Assembly (NCBI GenBank): GCA_027704905.1
Contig: CM051007.1
Coordinates: forward strand, 17,305,063 to 17,369,062
Direction of reading: 5' to 3'
Source: Muraenolepis orangiensis
Lineage: Eukaryota > Chordata > Actinopteri > Gadiformes > Muraenolepididae
Length of the DNA stretch: 64,000 nt
Under the pieces are notes generated by a model that was given only the letters and a program-made list of their open reading frames with translations, did not search any database and was not told where the DNA came from. Positions 1 to 59,304 of this stretch are shown one piece after another. The translations under genes and the position numbers were made by a program. The number at the start of each line of letters is the position of its first letter. The stretch's first letter is position 1.

Positions 1-11165
<11,165 letters not shown>

Positions 11166-14160
11166 CAAATATGAAATGTATTTGACTTTATTTTCCAATA
11201 CAATAGTAAAGAAGCTGCTGTGTATTTTACAATTGGATTACCTGTGTGAAATAGTTACAATATCGTCAAAGGTAGGCCGAATTTACACAATGGGGAATTA
11301 CACTTCCAAACCGCTACTTATCATCCCAGTAGACGCAGACATAAACCTCTAGAAGCACATTATTCAATTGATGTTATTAAATTAACTTGATGGCGTATAA
11401 GTTGGCCCTCTTGTATATGTATATTGGGTGCCTTGTGTAGTATTGTTGGATCCATGTACTGTATATACACTGGGGAGCAGCAATGACTAGCGTTCTCAAT
11501 CACTGAGTCACTTTTGGGGGGGGGGGGGGGAGTTATCCCTCTGACTAATACCTGCAATTACTTAGGTCAACACACACATGCACGGGTTTCTGTATGTTGA
11601 ATGATTCTAAACGGATGATGCAAAATCAATCAATATATTCAATATGTTTTGTTTACAAATAGCTTTCAAATATATTAATTTTCTTAAATGCGAAATCACT
11701 ACGCCTTGTCGAACCTCTGCCTTCTCTCCTGGGTTGAACCATAAGTCTGCTCGTTCCCCCCATGATGGCCACCGGGTGTGAATCCTGGGCGTGACCACAT
11801 CTGCCTATACTTCCCTCTCCTCCCTCCCTGGCAGTGAGACTCTGGAGGGCATGCCCCAACTCTGTCTGGGACGATTGCTTACGTGTCAAACATTCAACGT
11901 GTTGAATCTAAAACAGATTGTAAACTTGGAGAAAAATATCATGCAAATATTAAACACTCTATGAAAGTATTTTAAAAGCCCACAATCCCACACAAACTGT
12001 TGTGGAAATGTAAGAATGCTTATTTGGATATAGGTCATGACAAGATGAGCTTTATACAACAATGCTCTCCTCTGGGATAGTCGCCTGGCCTTTAGTAGTC
12101 CTGGCTGAGCATCTACGACGTACGAGATCTGTGTGTTACTACCCTGGGCGGAGTGAGCTGCCACCATGGCACCTTCATCTCCTAGTTTAGTGTAATTACC
12201 TGAGACATCGGGCTATTATCATGTCCCTCCCTACCTCCCTCTGCTCTACAGCTGTCGAGGTCTGCTTTCCACAAAGCCGTGAGTTCACTTTACTGTGAGC
12301 GCATGCTTTATGTCATCACAAAAACAACATTTGAACACATACCTACCTATGTGTTAATGGCCCCTAAAGCCGACAGGTATACAAATTTGCCTACAAACGT
12401 GATGACCAGGATCAACCGGGATTGAAGAAGACGCATAGGTAGTAATTTGACCGTCAAAGTTTAGTGTTTTTCGGTGGTTTAATGTTACCATGTCATTCGC
12501 TGGAGGACACATTCCGCTGTGTGCGTGAGAATTAACAAACCTGTTGTTGTCTCTTGTGATAACATTGACTGCCAGGGGTTAAGGCTGCTGTAGCCATTTA
12601 TGACCATGTCCTTCTGGAAAGTGTTACTGCACTTACAGCAACACCACAAAGCCCTGTGAACTTCACCTAGAACATACTGTACCACACCAACCTGTCCTAT
12701 TCGTATTATACAAAAAAAATGTGTCTTACAGATGGATGGAAAACAGCAAGAGGTCCTTAGGCCTATTGACAGGTAAATAATGACTTGAGAGTTGAGTTTT
12801 TGTAAAAACCAAAGCATGTTTACCTTTGGGGCTGGGTTTCTGTGGCCTTTCTTTTGAATGTGTTGGCCCGTTTTGCCTTGGTATTGACCGACCTATCCAA
12901 GTGGTTGAATATATGTGAAAAACTGTACAAAGCCCATGTTGTGCGAGTCATAAATCATCACTTGGTGGCTTGACTACGACGGTTGAACGTGGGTAGACGT
13001 AGGTGTTTTTGTGTCTGGATAAAAAAATTGAATGACCCTACCTTGGCGGGTGTTGCTTCCTGCTCTTTGTGTGCGGTGTGGTGGTAGAAATAACACACAA
13101 ACTTGTTTTTAGGTGATCCCTACTCTGTTTATTTTGTAAATGCCCACAGAAAATGGCTCACGGGTTTATTAAATCAACTTTTACTAAAACATGTGCGCGC
13201 CGTCTGGAGGCTAGGCTATCTCTTCGAGGATGGCCCCATATCTGCTAACAACGTGAAAGAGGTGAAAGAGTTAAGCTGTGTCGTTCAGATAGAAGTTAGC
13301 CTGAGTAGCAACTAGGCTCTTGATCTATCAGACACCTGACAAAGGCTGTTATCACACAAGTCTCTAAGGCTAACATCCACATCCTATTTGGTGCCCTTGG
13401 CTAAGATTCAGCCTCTGTGGCGTGTGACTTCTGTGCAGTGAGTGTCGAAGGTAGTCTTACATCGAAGAGGTCTCTTTTTCATTAGATAACCATTTTTTTG
13501 TAGGGATGGGCGGGGCAGTATGCCAGCTTTGAGAGATACAAATGGATACATAAAAAACAGCATGTGGAATCAGTGTGGAAACTAAGAAGACCAAACCGGC
13601 TACAGAGAACAACATGTTCTGTTTCAATGCCCCTGTGAAATACCTACCAGATGGCAGGGCCATTAACTTCCACTGGGCGAGGTCGCGAGGAGGTCATTCA
13701 TACATGTACAAGTAAAACAGTTGCTTAATGTGTGTCGATTAATAGTTACAGTGTTAATTATTAAGCAGCCTAAGGAAAAAAACACGTACAATTTACTGTA
13801 AAATATGGCAGGCGTGTTAGCAGTTATATATTTGAAAGTATCAGTCATGTATATTCTGTAAGGTTAAAGTCCTATTCTCACTGTACTAAATGTAATATGT
13901 GGACTTTTTGAATTACTCCCATATCCCTGTGTTCATTGTCCTTGTTGAGAATTGGGATTATTATATATTTATACAGTATATAACAGTAGTACAAACTATA
14001 CGACAGCATATACAAAGGTAGATTACCTACCTTTGTTAAACGCACTATTGTAAAATAGTTAATAAACTTTAGATAAAAGCGTCTGCTAAATGACTGTAAT
14101 GTAATGTAATGTAATGTAACATAATGTAATGTAAAGATTTGGGCTGGACAATCATTCGTT
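11166..14160. other. cgn-tuft1 intergenic region
   Basis: About 3 kb with no recognisable coding exon on either strand. Visible content: a poly-G run at 11516-11530; an AT-rich tract; and near 14055 a LINE/SINE 3' tail (AAAGCGTCTGCTAAATGACT) followed by (TAATG)n at 14098-14132. I see nothing else supportable. Confidence 0.6.
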
Positions 14161-14487
14161 TCATTGTTTTATTTAGTCAACAATCTCCTGCGTCATGGAG
14201 TAAGTCAGACGTGAGCGCGTCGTTATCACCACGTAGTAGAGTAGAGTAAAGAGAGCACGAGACGGAGGGAGGTTATCACGAGACGAGACCAGTCGGTGTT
14301 CGTCGTTAACGTAAACGTCTCGCGACTAATACAGTTGGATCGTCCATTCGAGCAGTAGCCTCTACTAGGCTAACGCTGACTGTGATGTTGGATAAACACG
14401 ACGACACGATAGTGCTGACCTGTTGTTGTTGTTGTTATTATTATTGTGTTCCTCTTTTCTTTTCCGTCGCGCTGCTCCGCTGCTGAG
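14161..14487 (+). promoter_or_regulatory. tuft1: tuft1 promoter and 5' UTR region
   Basis: Locally CpG-rich compared with the AT-rich flanks (GTGAGCGCGTCG, CGAGACGGAGG, ACGTCTCGCGAC, TCCGTCGCGCTGC), running into the start codon at 14488. No TATA box is evident. The transcription start cannot be placed from sequence alone. Confidence 0.5.
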
Positions 14488-32341
<17,854 letters not shown>

Positions 32342-33225
32342 TGAGCTTGGGTGGAGTGAGGGGGTGAAGGGAGCCACCGCCATGCACACCCCCCCCCCCG
32401 GGGTGAACTGCTGCAGAATTCAGGAAAAAATAAAAAGGTTATTTGTAAATAGGTATTTATTCACCCCGCTATGATATTTTAAGGTTAGGACTGGTTCGAA
32501 CCGGTCCGAGGGCTCAGCCGTACAGATTGGACTTTTGCCAATGTTTTTGTTTTTCCCCGCTTGTTGCCCCGCCTTGAACCTCTTTGAACGCTTCGCACAC
32601 ACACACACACACGTGATCATTGTGATGTGGAATGCACAGCAGGTATGCCAGTCGTAAATAACGAGTGTCGACGTGTACAAATCATTAGGGTGAAGATGAG
32701 GATTAAGGCTCAGGAGTCGGCTACACATTTTGTAGGCACCTGGACTCGGTCCTTTTGAGCGGCGCAGCGTGGAAGTGTAGACGGTAGTACTTTTTTCCCC
32801 AGCTTTTTCTTTTGAAGCCTTTTTTCTTGGCCAATGGCGCTTCATCTGATAACGGCAGCTCAGTGCGTGCTGAGGTAGACCCATTGCCGACGGCACATAC
32901 GCAGCATAGGCTGCCATGTTTCCAGGGGTTTCCAGGTTTCCAACACCTGTGTCTTTAAAACTGAGAGTTTTGTATGTCATGTAAGTCAAGTCAAGTCCAC
33001 CTTATTTGCATAGCCCTTAATCACAGTGACGGTCTCAAATGGCTTTCCAGGCCCTTTATAATCGATGACGTCTTCTGTTTCTATCATAGAGGATCGATGT
33101 GTAGGTACGTCCGTAGATGTGTAAGGTACCTCCTGGTATCGCCTGGAGAGTTGAAAGAATGTTTGTGTTGTTCCATCGATTTATTTAAAAAAAACAATGA
33201 AATAAATACGTCTTTATTGATAAAT
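32342..33225 (+). other. tuft1: tuft1 3' UTR with poly(A) signal
   Basis: Follows the TGA at 32339-32341. The first AATAAA-type hexamer is at about 32426. A better-placed AATAAA lies at 33201-33206, giving a UTR of about 0.9 kb. The 3' end is inferred. The convergent c1orf43 gene ends about 0.55 kb further on. Confidence 0.55.
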
Positions 33226-33527
33226 AGCTGAGGTTCGTTAAATCTTATTCTTTCAACTTGCTGTTATTTAAAATTGATCTTCTTACCTTCCATTTTCTGG
33301 CTTCTCTTGGACTTTTTGTGTTGTTTTTTGTCGTCATTGTTATTGCACATTTGATTTTCTTTAAATAAATGGTGTTGAATTGTGGACTTGCGTATAGGTT
33401 GTCTTGTCTTCTGCCTTTGAATTTTACTTTATATAACTGAAATGTTGCTATATCATCTCTCACCTCCCCCCCCCCCCCTTGTTACACTGCAACACAAATA
33501 ACTACTGCCACCTATTGTTAGAAAATA

Positions 33528-33705
33528 ACGTTACCTTAGGTGCGTTGTGGGGTCCTCGACGGGATCGCATGGCGAAACGCATGATTTGCCTCTTCACGAA
33601 AATAAACAGCAACACAAACACCTGCACATACAGGCAGCGGGGCTCAGCTACTAACATGGATGCCACAATGTAGGTTTATAGACTAATGATGAATGGCAAC
33701 GCTAT
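33528..33705 (-). pseudogene. duplicated c1orf43 exon 2 (orphan exon copy)
   Basis: Near-identical to 36791-37015, which holds c1orf43 exon 2 and adjoining intron 1. Splice signals are kept: acceptor TATGTGCAG and donor GTAACG on the - strand. Exon part is 33537-33623. Differences seen: a 15-nt in-frame deletion removing five codons (APIGH) between RRGPH and NAPK, one silent third-position change in FIF, and a 3-nt loss in the intron part. Intron sequence is included, so this is a DNA-level duplication, not a retrocopy. It lies beyond the inferred c1orf43 poly(A) site and before the tuft1 3' end, so it probably has no transcript of its own. Confidence 0.85.
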
Positions 33706-33751
33706 AGCATCACTCCTCTCCTCCAATGTTACAATGCAACGCAAATGACTA

Positions 33752-33765
33752 CTGCCACCTAGTGG
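33752..33765 (-). promoter_or_regulatory. candidate CTCF motif between tuft1 and c1orf43
   Basis: On the - strand CCACTAGGTGGCAG is a full match to the CTCF core. A degenerate version of the same 35-bp block (GTTACANTGCAACNCAAAT..CTACTGCCACCTA) lies at 33481-33520, on the other side of the duplicated exon. Confidence 0.4.
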
Positions 33766-33789
33766 ACAAAAAAAAAGACCCACACGAGT

Positions 33790-34033
33790 GTCTGACGTTT
33801 ATTGCAGATCCCAAATCACAATGAACACAAAACCACAAACAAACACCAATACACAACACGAATCAAATAAGTTAACACAGTCTATACAAATATGTTTCTC
33901 TCACCCGTCACAATATGGATCAGAGCAAACATTCAAGTAAGAAAATATATTCACAGTGAGTCCACATTGTCCTCCCACTTAGGTTCCCTTCAGGCATTGA
34001 CTGCTTCCCCCATTCGTATTCGAGTCCCTGGGC
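33790..34033 (-). other. c1orf43: c1orf43 3' UTR with poly(A) signal
   Basis: On the - strand AATAAA at 33803-33798, about 230 nt past the conserved-frame stop. This gives a short 3' UTR ending near 33785. Inferred from the motif. Confidence 0.6.
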
Positions 34034-36206
34034 TCACAAGGTGCTCTCCAGGGTGTTGTAGTTGTCCTTGAAGCTCTTGAGCTCCAGGAAGTGCTTGGGC
34101 CTCTTGCTGCGCTGTCCGGTGGAGGGCAGGTAGGTGACCTGGATGGTGGAGGAGGGGAGGGGAGGTGGTGGTGGTGGTGCCACGCGCAGGGGAGCCCGTT
34201 AGGTCCTTGGCGGCACACTGGTGCTGCAGGTCCAGGCTTGTGCTGCTGGAGTAGGCCTTCACCCTGGGGTGTGGGAGAGAGAGAGAGAGAGAGGTCAATA
34301 ATGTGTACAGGGAAAGATGGGTGTCTCCCAGTTTCTGTTTGATTACCGTAGCTCACTGCCGAGCCTCGCCTCATTTCTCCTTGGTTTCATGAGTCAACTG
34401 CTTTGCTAACGTAAATGTTTGTTTTCTGTATTCCGATAAAGCTATTCATTAAATTATTACCATTATTATCCTGTTCATTTATATTTATTTAGCACTGCTC
34501 CATATAGATAATGCTATATTACAATTGGTTTGGCTTCCATACCCTTTTGACAGTATATAAATGATTAGGTAGGTTCTAGACAGGTTTTTTTTCCTTCTAG
34601 ATTTAAACTTTTTTGATCTACTCCACTGTTTAGGTGTAGTGTGTATTTTAGTGTGACTATACCCTACTGCTTACAAATCAATGAGATATTGGTTTATATG
34701 TTGCCACAGCAACATTAAGACACTTACACATCGGCTAGTTCGTCCAGGGCCCGTTGGTATTTCAAAAACTCGGCTTCCCCAAATACCTGAAACATAAAGC
34801 AAGGTTTACCCCCCCCGGAGACAGAATAGTGAAGTGCACTGTAAGGTGTGTACTAGCACTGAAACAATTAGTGGATTAATCCATCGGTGGATTGAGACCA
34901 AATCTATTGCTTATTATTTTGACACTTGGTTAATCATTGTACTCGTCTATCTAGTCAAAACAAATAGTTGCTGTTTAAAGCTGCTCAAATGCAAATATGT
35001 GGTTACTATTCCCAGTTTCAGACGATGGCTAAATAAATATTTGCTGCTTATGAGAGAAAGCATTGACTGTTGCTCGTCAATTAAATACATCCAATCCAAC
35101 CCTGACAGGATAGCTCATAGTCTGTTGGGACTTGGCTTGGAAACCGGAAGGTCGCCGGTTCAAGTCCCCGAAACACCTGGGCACTGCCGAGGTGCCCTTG
35201 AGCAAGGCACCAGACCCCCTACATGCTGTATATACAATAGCTGCCCACTGCTCCTTATACTAGGATGGGTTAAAACTAATTTCACTGTGTGTACATGTAT
35301 AAAAAGGATTTAGACAATGGCGATAATCTTTGAAAAATACTCAACACTGTACTCTACTCCCAGCCTGGGAGAAGATACACAATATTTATTTGCCATTTGT
35401 AACAAGTACATTGGAATGCTTGCTCCCCATTCCCTTCCGCAGTAAATATCTAAAAAAAACAATACCATAAAAACGATATATACAATAAAAATTTAAACGA
35501 ACAAAAAAAGGACAGCAAAGTGACTGATAGATGGTATGGACATCTGTTGAATGTGCAAAAAAAAAAAAAAAAAAAGAAAGAATAATAAACGGCTACGCAC
35601 CCCGGTTCCGTGGCGAGCGTTGTCATAGCCTTCCAGCAGGCGGTCGATGAGAGCGCTGCGGCTGCTCTTGATCAGGGAGTGGGAGTTTCTCAGCTCCAGC
35701 AGCCAGCTGCGGAAGCTGCGCCCGGTGAAGGCGCCCGGGGTCTGGCTGATCTCCTGCAGTGGAATACCTGTGGTAGGGACAATGGCAGGGAAAAAAAGAG
35801 CATCATCCAAAGGAGGGACTTATGGTGAGATTATCTTTTCTTTTTTCAGGGATTTCCACAAGTTCCAAAAGTAGACGCAAGTAGATATTGGAGGGGGGAT
35901 GAAAACCCATGAGGTAGGTGTCTGGCACAGGACACTGAGGTACGAACCCAGAACCTCTCAGCTGCCACTTCAGGACTCTGCCTATATATATATTCTAATG
36001 TATTAAGTCAATGTTGTACAAATCAATACACACAAAATGTACTGATAACTTAAGTTATATTTTCTTTGTGGGTGTTGGCTTCTTACAGGGAATAAGGAGA
36101 TCATTATGTTACGCAATAACACAAATAAAGCATTATTTCTGAATTTATTCAAGGGATACTGCATTGATTCAAGGGATACGTTCAAGGGGTGTACATATAT
36201 ATGCTG

Positions 36207-36237
<31 letters not shown>

Positions 36238-37113
36238 TATTTATATATAAAATTGTCAGAAAATCTCTCTTACCTGAGTCGCGAATGGCATCAAGGGCTT
36301 TCATTCTGTACAGGTAGTTGTAGCAGCCTTTGAATTACAAACACATCCCTCCCCCCATTAGCCAAAGTCAACATGCTTATTCGACAGTAATAACAATTCA
36401 ACAAGGTATTCGTGTAGGCAGGAACGTTACACAGGCGACTCACTTATGTGTGAAGCGTGTGTCAGTCTGTCGTCCTCCTCTGACAACAGACGGGGCTCAA
36501 ATCGGATCTCCTGAACCTTGGTCAGTTTGGAATCGATCTTCTCCCTCAAGCCCTGCAACGAACCTACTGTATTAATGCCGACTACAGTACACAGACCACT
36601 TTATTTGTCAGCCTATGTATGCTCTTGTTTGAGTGACAGAGAACATGCAATGTGTAACTAGTCTGCACCGGAGGGAGGGGAGGGGAGGGGAGGGGAGGGA
36701 GGGGAGGGGAGGGGAGGGGAGGGAGGGGAGGGAGGGGAGGGAGGGAGTCGAGGAGAGGAGGAGAGGAGAGGAGAGGAGAGGAGAGGCACAATAACGTTAC
36801 CTTAGGTGCGTTGTGTCCAATGGGTGCATGGGGTCCTCGACGGGATCGCATGGCGAAACGCATGATTTGCCTCTTCACGAAAATGAACAGCAACACAAAC
36901 ACCTGCACATACAACAGGCAGCGGGGCTCAGCTACTAACATGGATGCCACACATGTACAGAATACATGTTTACACAGTACAGTATGTGTACACAGACCAA
37001 TGATGAATGCCAAAGGTGCATATAGGGTGTAACCGTGCAAAGATACTCACCAGACTTCCATAGGCCATGACCAGAACGACATTAACTCCAGATAGTGGTG
37101 AAGAATCTGCCAT
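34034..37113 (-). CDS. c1orf43: C1orf43 (NICE-3) homologue with frameshift in the last exon
   Basis: C1orf43 is a small single-pass membrane protein reported as a general regulator of phagocytosis. Exons (- strand, high to low): 37113-37051, 36902-36801, 36552-36444, 36327-36274, 35767-35601, 34786-34728 and 34263-34034. The N-terminal membrane segment VNVVLVMAYGSL/VFVLLFIFV is split over exons 1-2, followed by KRQIMRFAMRSRRGPH. Later matches to human as remembered are SCYNYLYRMKALDAIR, ALIDRLLEGYDNARHGTG and CAAKDLTGSP. In the last exon the frame then breaks: the conserved ending (TIQVTYLP ... KHFLELKSFKDNYNTLEST, stop 34036-34034) lies in another frame. Exon lengths total 784 nt, one more than a multiple of three. 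Without the extra base the protein would be 260 aa (human about 253). As read, it runs 275 aa to a stop at 33990. Assembly error or real change cannot be told apart here. Confidence 0.9.
35115..35315 (+). mobile_element. tRNA-derived SINE in c1orf43 intron 5
   Basis: B-box region GGTCGCCGGTTCAAGTCCCC, body CACTGCCGAGGTGCCCTTGA and tail CTAGGATGGGTTAAAACTAA then TTTCACTGTGTG. The A-box half is degenerate. Close relative of the copy at 43340-43560, with which it shares long identical runs. Confidence 0.8.
35366..35545 (+). repeat. dispersed repeat copy in c1orf43 intron 5
   Basis: ATATTTATTTGCCATTTGTA, GTACATTGGAATGCTTGCTC, CCCATTCCCTTCCGCAGTAA, then GGACAGCAAAGTGACTGA. Same order as at 2583. 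Directly followed by a poly-A run at 35555-35574. Confidence 0.65.
36664..36786 (+). repeat. (GGGGA)n / (GGGA)n tract, G-quadruplex-prone
   Basis: About 120 nt of regular G3-G4 runs separated by single A, turning into GGAGA units. It fills half of the 248-nt c1orf43 intron 2 and ends 14 nt from that intron's donor. Because the gene is on the - strand, the transcript carries the C/U-rich complement. Confidence 0.9.
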
Positions 37114-38119
37114 TGTATCTGGTTTATGTGTGGCACCAGGCTGGATGGACAGCACCCCTGGACCACGCACGTTAGCACTCTAGCTAGGCCATATAGACAC
37201 CTGCCTACAATGGCTACAGTGCCCCTGGTTTTGTTATTACCATGTACAACGACGGAGTTGTCGGTGGGATGTTCGCTTTACAACGCCGCATTACTTGTAA
37301 AAGGAGTGAATTAAATCCTCTCGATTTTGTCAACGCGGCGACGTATTGCTCGTTAGTGTCGCTAGCAATGAAGGATAATAACAACACGGGCGACTGTGAG
37401 AGACAGTGAACCCCTTAACAACACCGTAATAACGGTGTAGCGGGGCACAGTCAAATCCGTGCGACCCTTAACAACACCGTATTAACGTTGTAGCGGGGCA
37501 TAGTAAAAATATATATACATGCGACCCTTAACAACACCGTAGTAACGTTGTAGCAGGGCATAGTAAAAACCGCCGGCATCTGCGCACTGGACCAAGAAGC
37601 CATTGATGATTTCTGAGATAAACCTAGCCAATAAAAAAATATTTTTGTTTAATGAGACCAATATGCTCATGTAAATATTTTTAGATTGTGTTTTTTTGTG
37701 ATAATAAACAATTATAATAATATTGTCATCTTCCTAACAGTGAAGGCCAAAACCAGTGGCGTATATTTGAGGGTACTTATTGTAACGCGTTCCTTTAAAT
37801 TAAACTGTAATCTAATAGTAAAAGTATTGTTTGATGAATTATTGAATAGTAAAATAGTGTCAACACAACGATGTGTTCGTGGTTGCACCTGCTAGTTAAA
37901 AGGGACAATTGTACAATAATACACAACTTGGTTGTCGGAAACATTTGTTGTTTACCTTGGGGAGCATATATGCCAAAAATACTAATAATAATAATAATAA
38001 TAATAAGATACATATTCATATTCTGGCTAAAAGTGTGCTCATCACATGTCCCCGAGTCGCTGGGGGGAACCACGTGACGCAGCCCAGCTACCCGTGACGT
38101 CAGAGTGGAAGAGAAACAG
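37114..38119. promoter_or_regulatory. divergent promoter region between c1orf43 and ubap2l
   Basis: The region between the c1orf43 start codon (37113, - strand) and a candidate first ubap2l splice donor AACAG|GTAAAA at 38119. Near the right side are CACGTG (38071-38076, E-box) and a palindromic CRE, TGACGTCA (38095-38102). Human C1orf43 and UBAP2L are also divergent neighbours. The untranslated first exon of ubap2l ending at 38119 is a guess. Confidence 0.5.
37404..37575. repeat. three tandem units with internal dyads
   Basis: Units of about 60-70 bp repeat the core CCCTTAACAACACCGTA..TAACG.TGTAGCGGGGCA.AGT. The first contains the perfect dyad ACACCGT-AATA... ACGGTGT; the others ACAACACCGT..TAACGTTGT. 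Located 0.3-0.45 kb upstream of the c1orf43 start. Confidence 0.85.
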
Positions 38120-38537
38120 GTAAAAAAAAATTCAGACTCTCTCGCTTCTTTGGCTGTATGAGTCGCTTTGACAACGTTTTTTTGGTTTGTTTTGTTTTAA
38201 TCAAGTTAGCCGTGTTAACTTGCATTTCAGGAATAATAGCTCCTGGTCTAAACCCCCCCCCCTCCCCGCTCGGAAGTCGACAGAGGAGGGCTCTCGGTCG
38301 CTTTGTATCGCCGAGTAATCTTAAAACACACACACTGAGACGACGCGTTTCTGGTCAGTATCGTTCTTATGTGTCGTCTTGTTATTTCTTCCACCGTCGC
38401 GGGGTTAAGAGGCCTAACATCCCCCCCGTCTCGCAGTCTAGTGTTGACCAACGGGGACAAGGAGCGGGGTGGTTGAGATAAAGGAGTATCGATCCCTTGT
38501 TGCTTTTTTTTGCAGCTCGCTACGCCTTGCTAGAGCG

Positions 38538-38704
38538 AGCTAGCTAGCGAGCTAACGTCCGGTTATATATCAGTTAGCATAAGCTACAACCTCATAGCCA
38601 CAGTGTACGGTCAGTCCATTTTTAGCTAGCTAGCGAGCTAACGTCCGGTTATATATGAGTTAGCATAAGCTACAACCTTATAGCCACAGTATACGGTCAG
38701 TCCC
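38538..38704. repeat. 86-bp direct tandem duplication
   Basis: Two copies (from 38538 and 38624) of AGCTAGCTAGCGAGCTAACG, TCCGGTTATATA.., GTTAGCATAAGCTACAACCT, ending ACGGTCAGTCC. They differ at only a few positions. It lies just downstream of the ubap2l promoter region, in intron 1 or the first exon. Confidence 0.85.
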
Positions 38705-39112
38705 CTCCCCCTCCCCCCCCCCAACCGCCTTGCTAACTAATAATTGGTTAACCAAACCAGCTAGGGTGGGGGGTTGTTGTTCTATTGAACTTGTGAACTA
38801 GTATAACGGGGTTATATTTTTTTATTTACGGTACCTATAACTCTTATGTTTCGTGCTTTTGTATGTAATTATAATGCGGTCGGTCGAGATAAGCGTAGTT
38901 GTCGTCGTCGCCTCGTTTCTTGCCATGAGGTGAGGCTGCCTGCCTCAAGTAGCGGAAACCCTCCCGACACTTGAAGACAGACCTCTCCCTCCCCATGGAG
39001 TCGTAGCAGCAGCAGCAGCTAGCATGCTGACCATGCGGTTGGGTATGGTTGTCCGACAGGCCCCCCCTGACGGCCAGGGATGTTCTCCCCACGCTCACTT
39101 ACGAGGAGCACT

Positions 39113-39142
39113 ATCGATCGATACTTTAACGTATCGATCGAT
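39113..39142. repeat. perfect 12-bp inverted repeat
   Basis: ATCGATCGATAC, loop TTTAAC, GTATCGATCGAT. In ubap2l 5' intronic sequence. Confidence 0.9.
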
Positions 39143-39334
39143 GCTCAGGCGGTGGAAGACTGAGGCTACGGATTTGATGCGATCGCTTGATCGATGTTTT
39201 TGCTGTAGGGTTTGAAGCATGCATGCATGGTGGTGTGAATCCACGTATGAGCCAATGCTCCTTGATATTAACGTGTTTTGGGGTGCGTGTGTGTATGTGG
39301 TACTCGTTGATCAAAAAGAAAATTAATCGTTGAA

Positions 39335-39368
39335 GCGTGGTGCGGTACGCGGTGGTACCGCACCACGC
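39335..39368. repeat. perfect 14-bp GC-rich inverted repeat
   Basis: GCGTGGTGCGGTAC, 6-nt loop GCGGTG, GTACCGCACCACGC. About 200 bp after the previous inverted repeat. No terminator or known element is assigned. Confidence 0.9.
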
Positions 39369-39934
39369 CACACTCTCCCCGGGTGACACCCCGCGTTTCG
39401 CATTGGCCTCTCGACACCGCCTCGATATGATCAACAACACAAGCAACTGCACCACAACACAATAACCCCGAACCCACGATCATTATATTCGTACAACAAT
39501 ATCTTTTTTTGCGTTTCAATGCGAGTTCAGGCTTGTCTCGGAAATACCCAATCGCATTACTTGTGTATGTCCACCTTATTCCGTTAGAGGCGGTGACACT
39601 AGGTTCCACCTCACGCAAAGCCCAACATTGTCTCTAAAACATATGTTTGTTAGCACACCAGTTCCCTCATTACCTTTTACCATGCTATTGAAGGCAAACC
39701 GATGAAAGGGGAATCCTTCTGACTCATTTTGAAAGGACTTCCACTTTTGTTATCATTTTGTAATAACATATAGGCAGTCTGCTTGAATGCCAGTGTTTCT
39801 ATGTGTGCATATGAACACGTGATGATGACATTGAAAGTGCACTAAGATGCAAGTCAAACTCACGTCCTTTTAATCTTTGTCCATCCCCAGGTGTTTTTTT
39901 CCTTTGTAAATACTGTTATTTGTATATACTGTAA

Positions 39935-59304
<19,370 letters not shown>

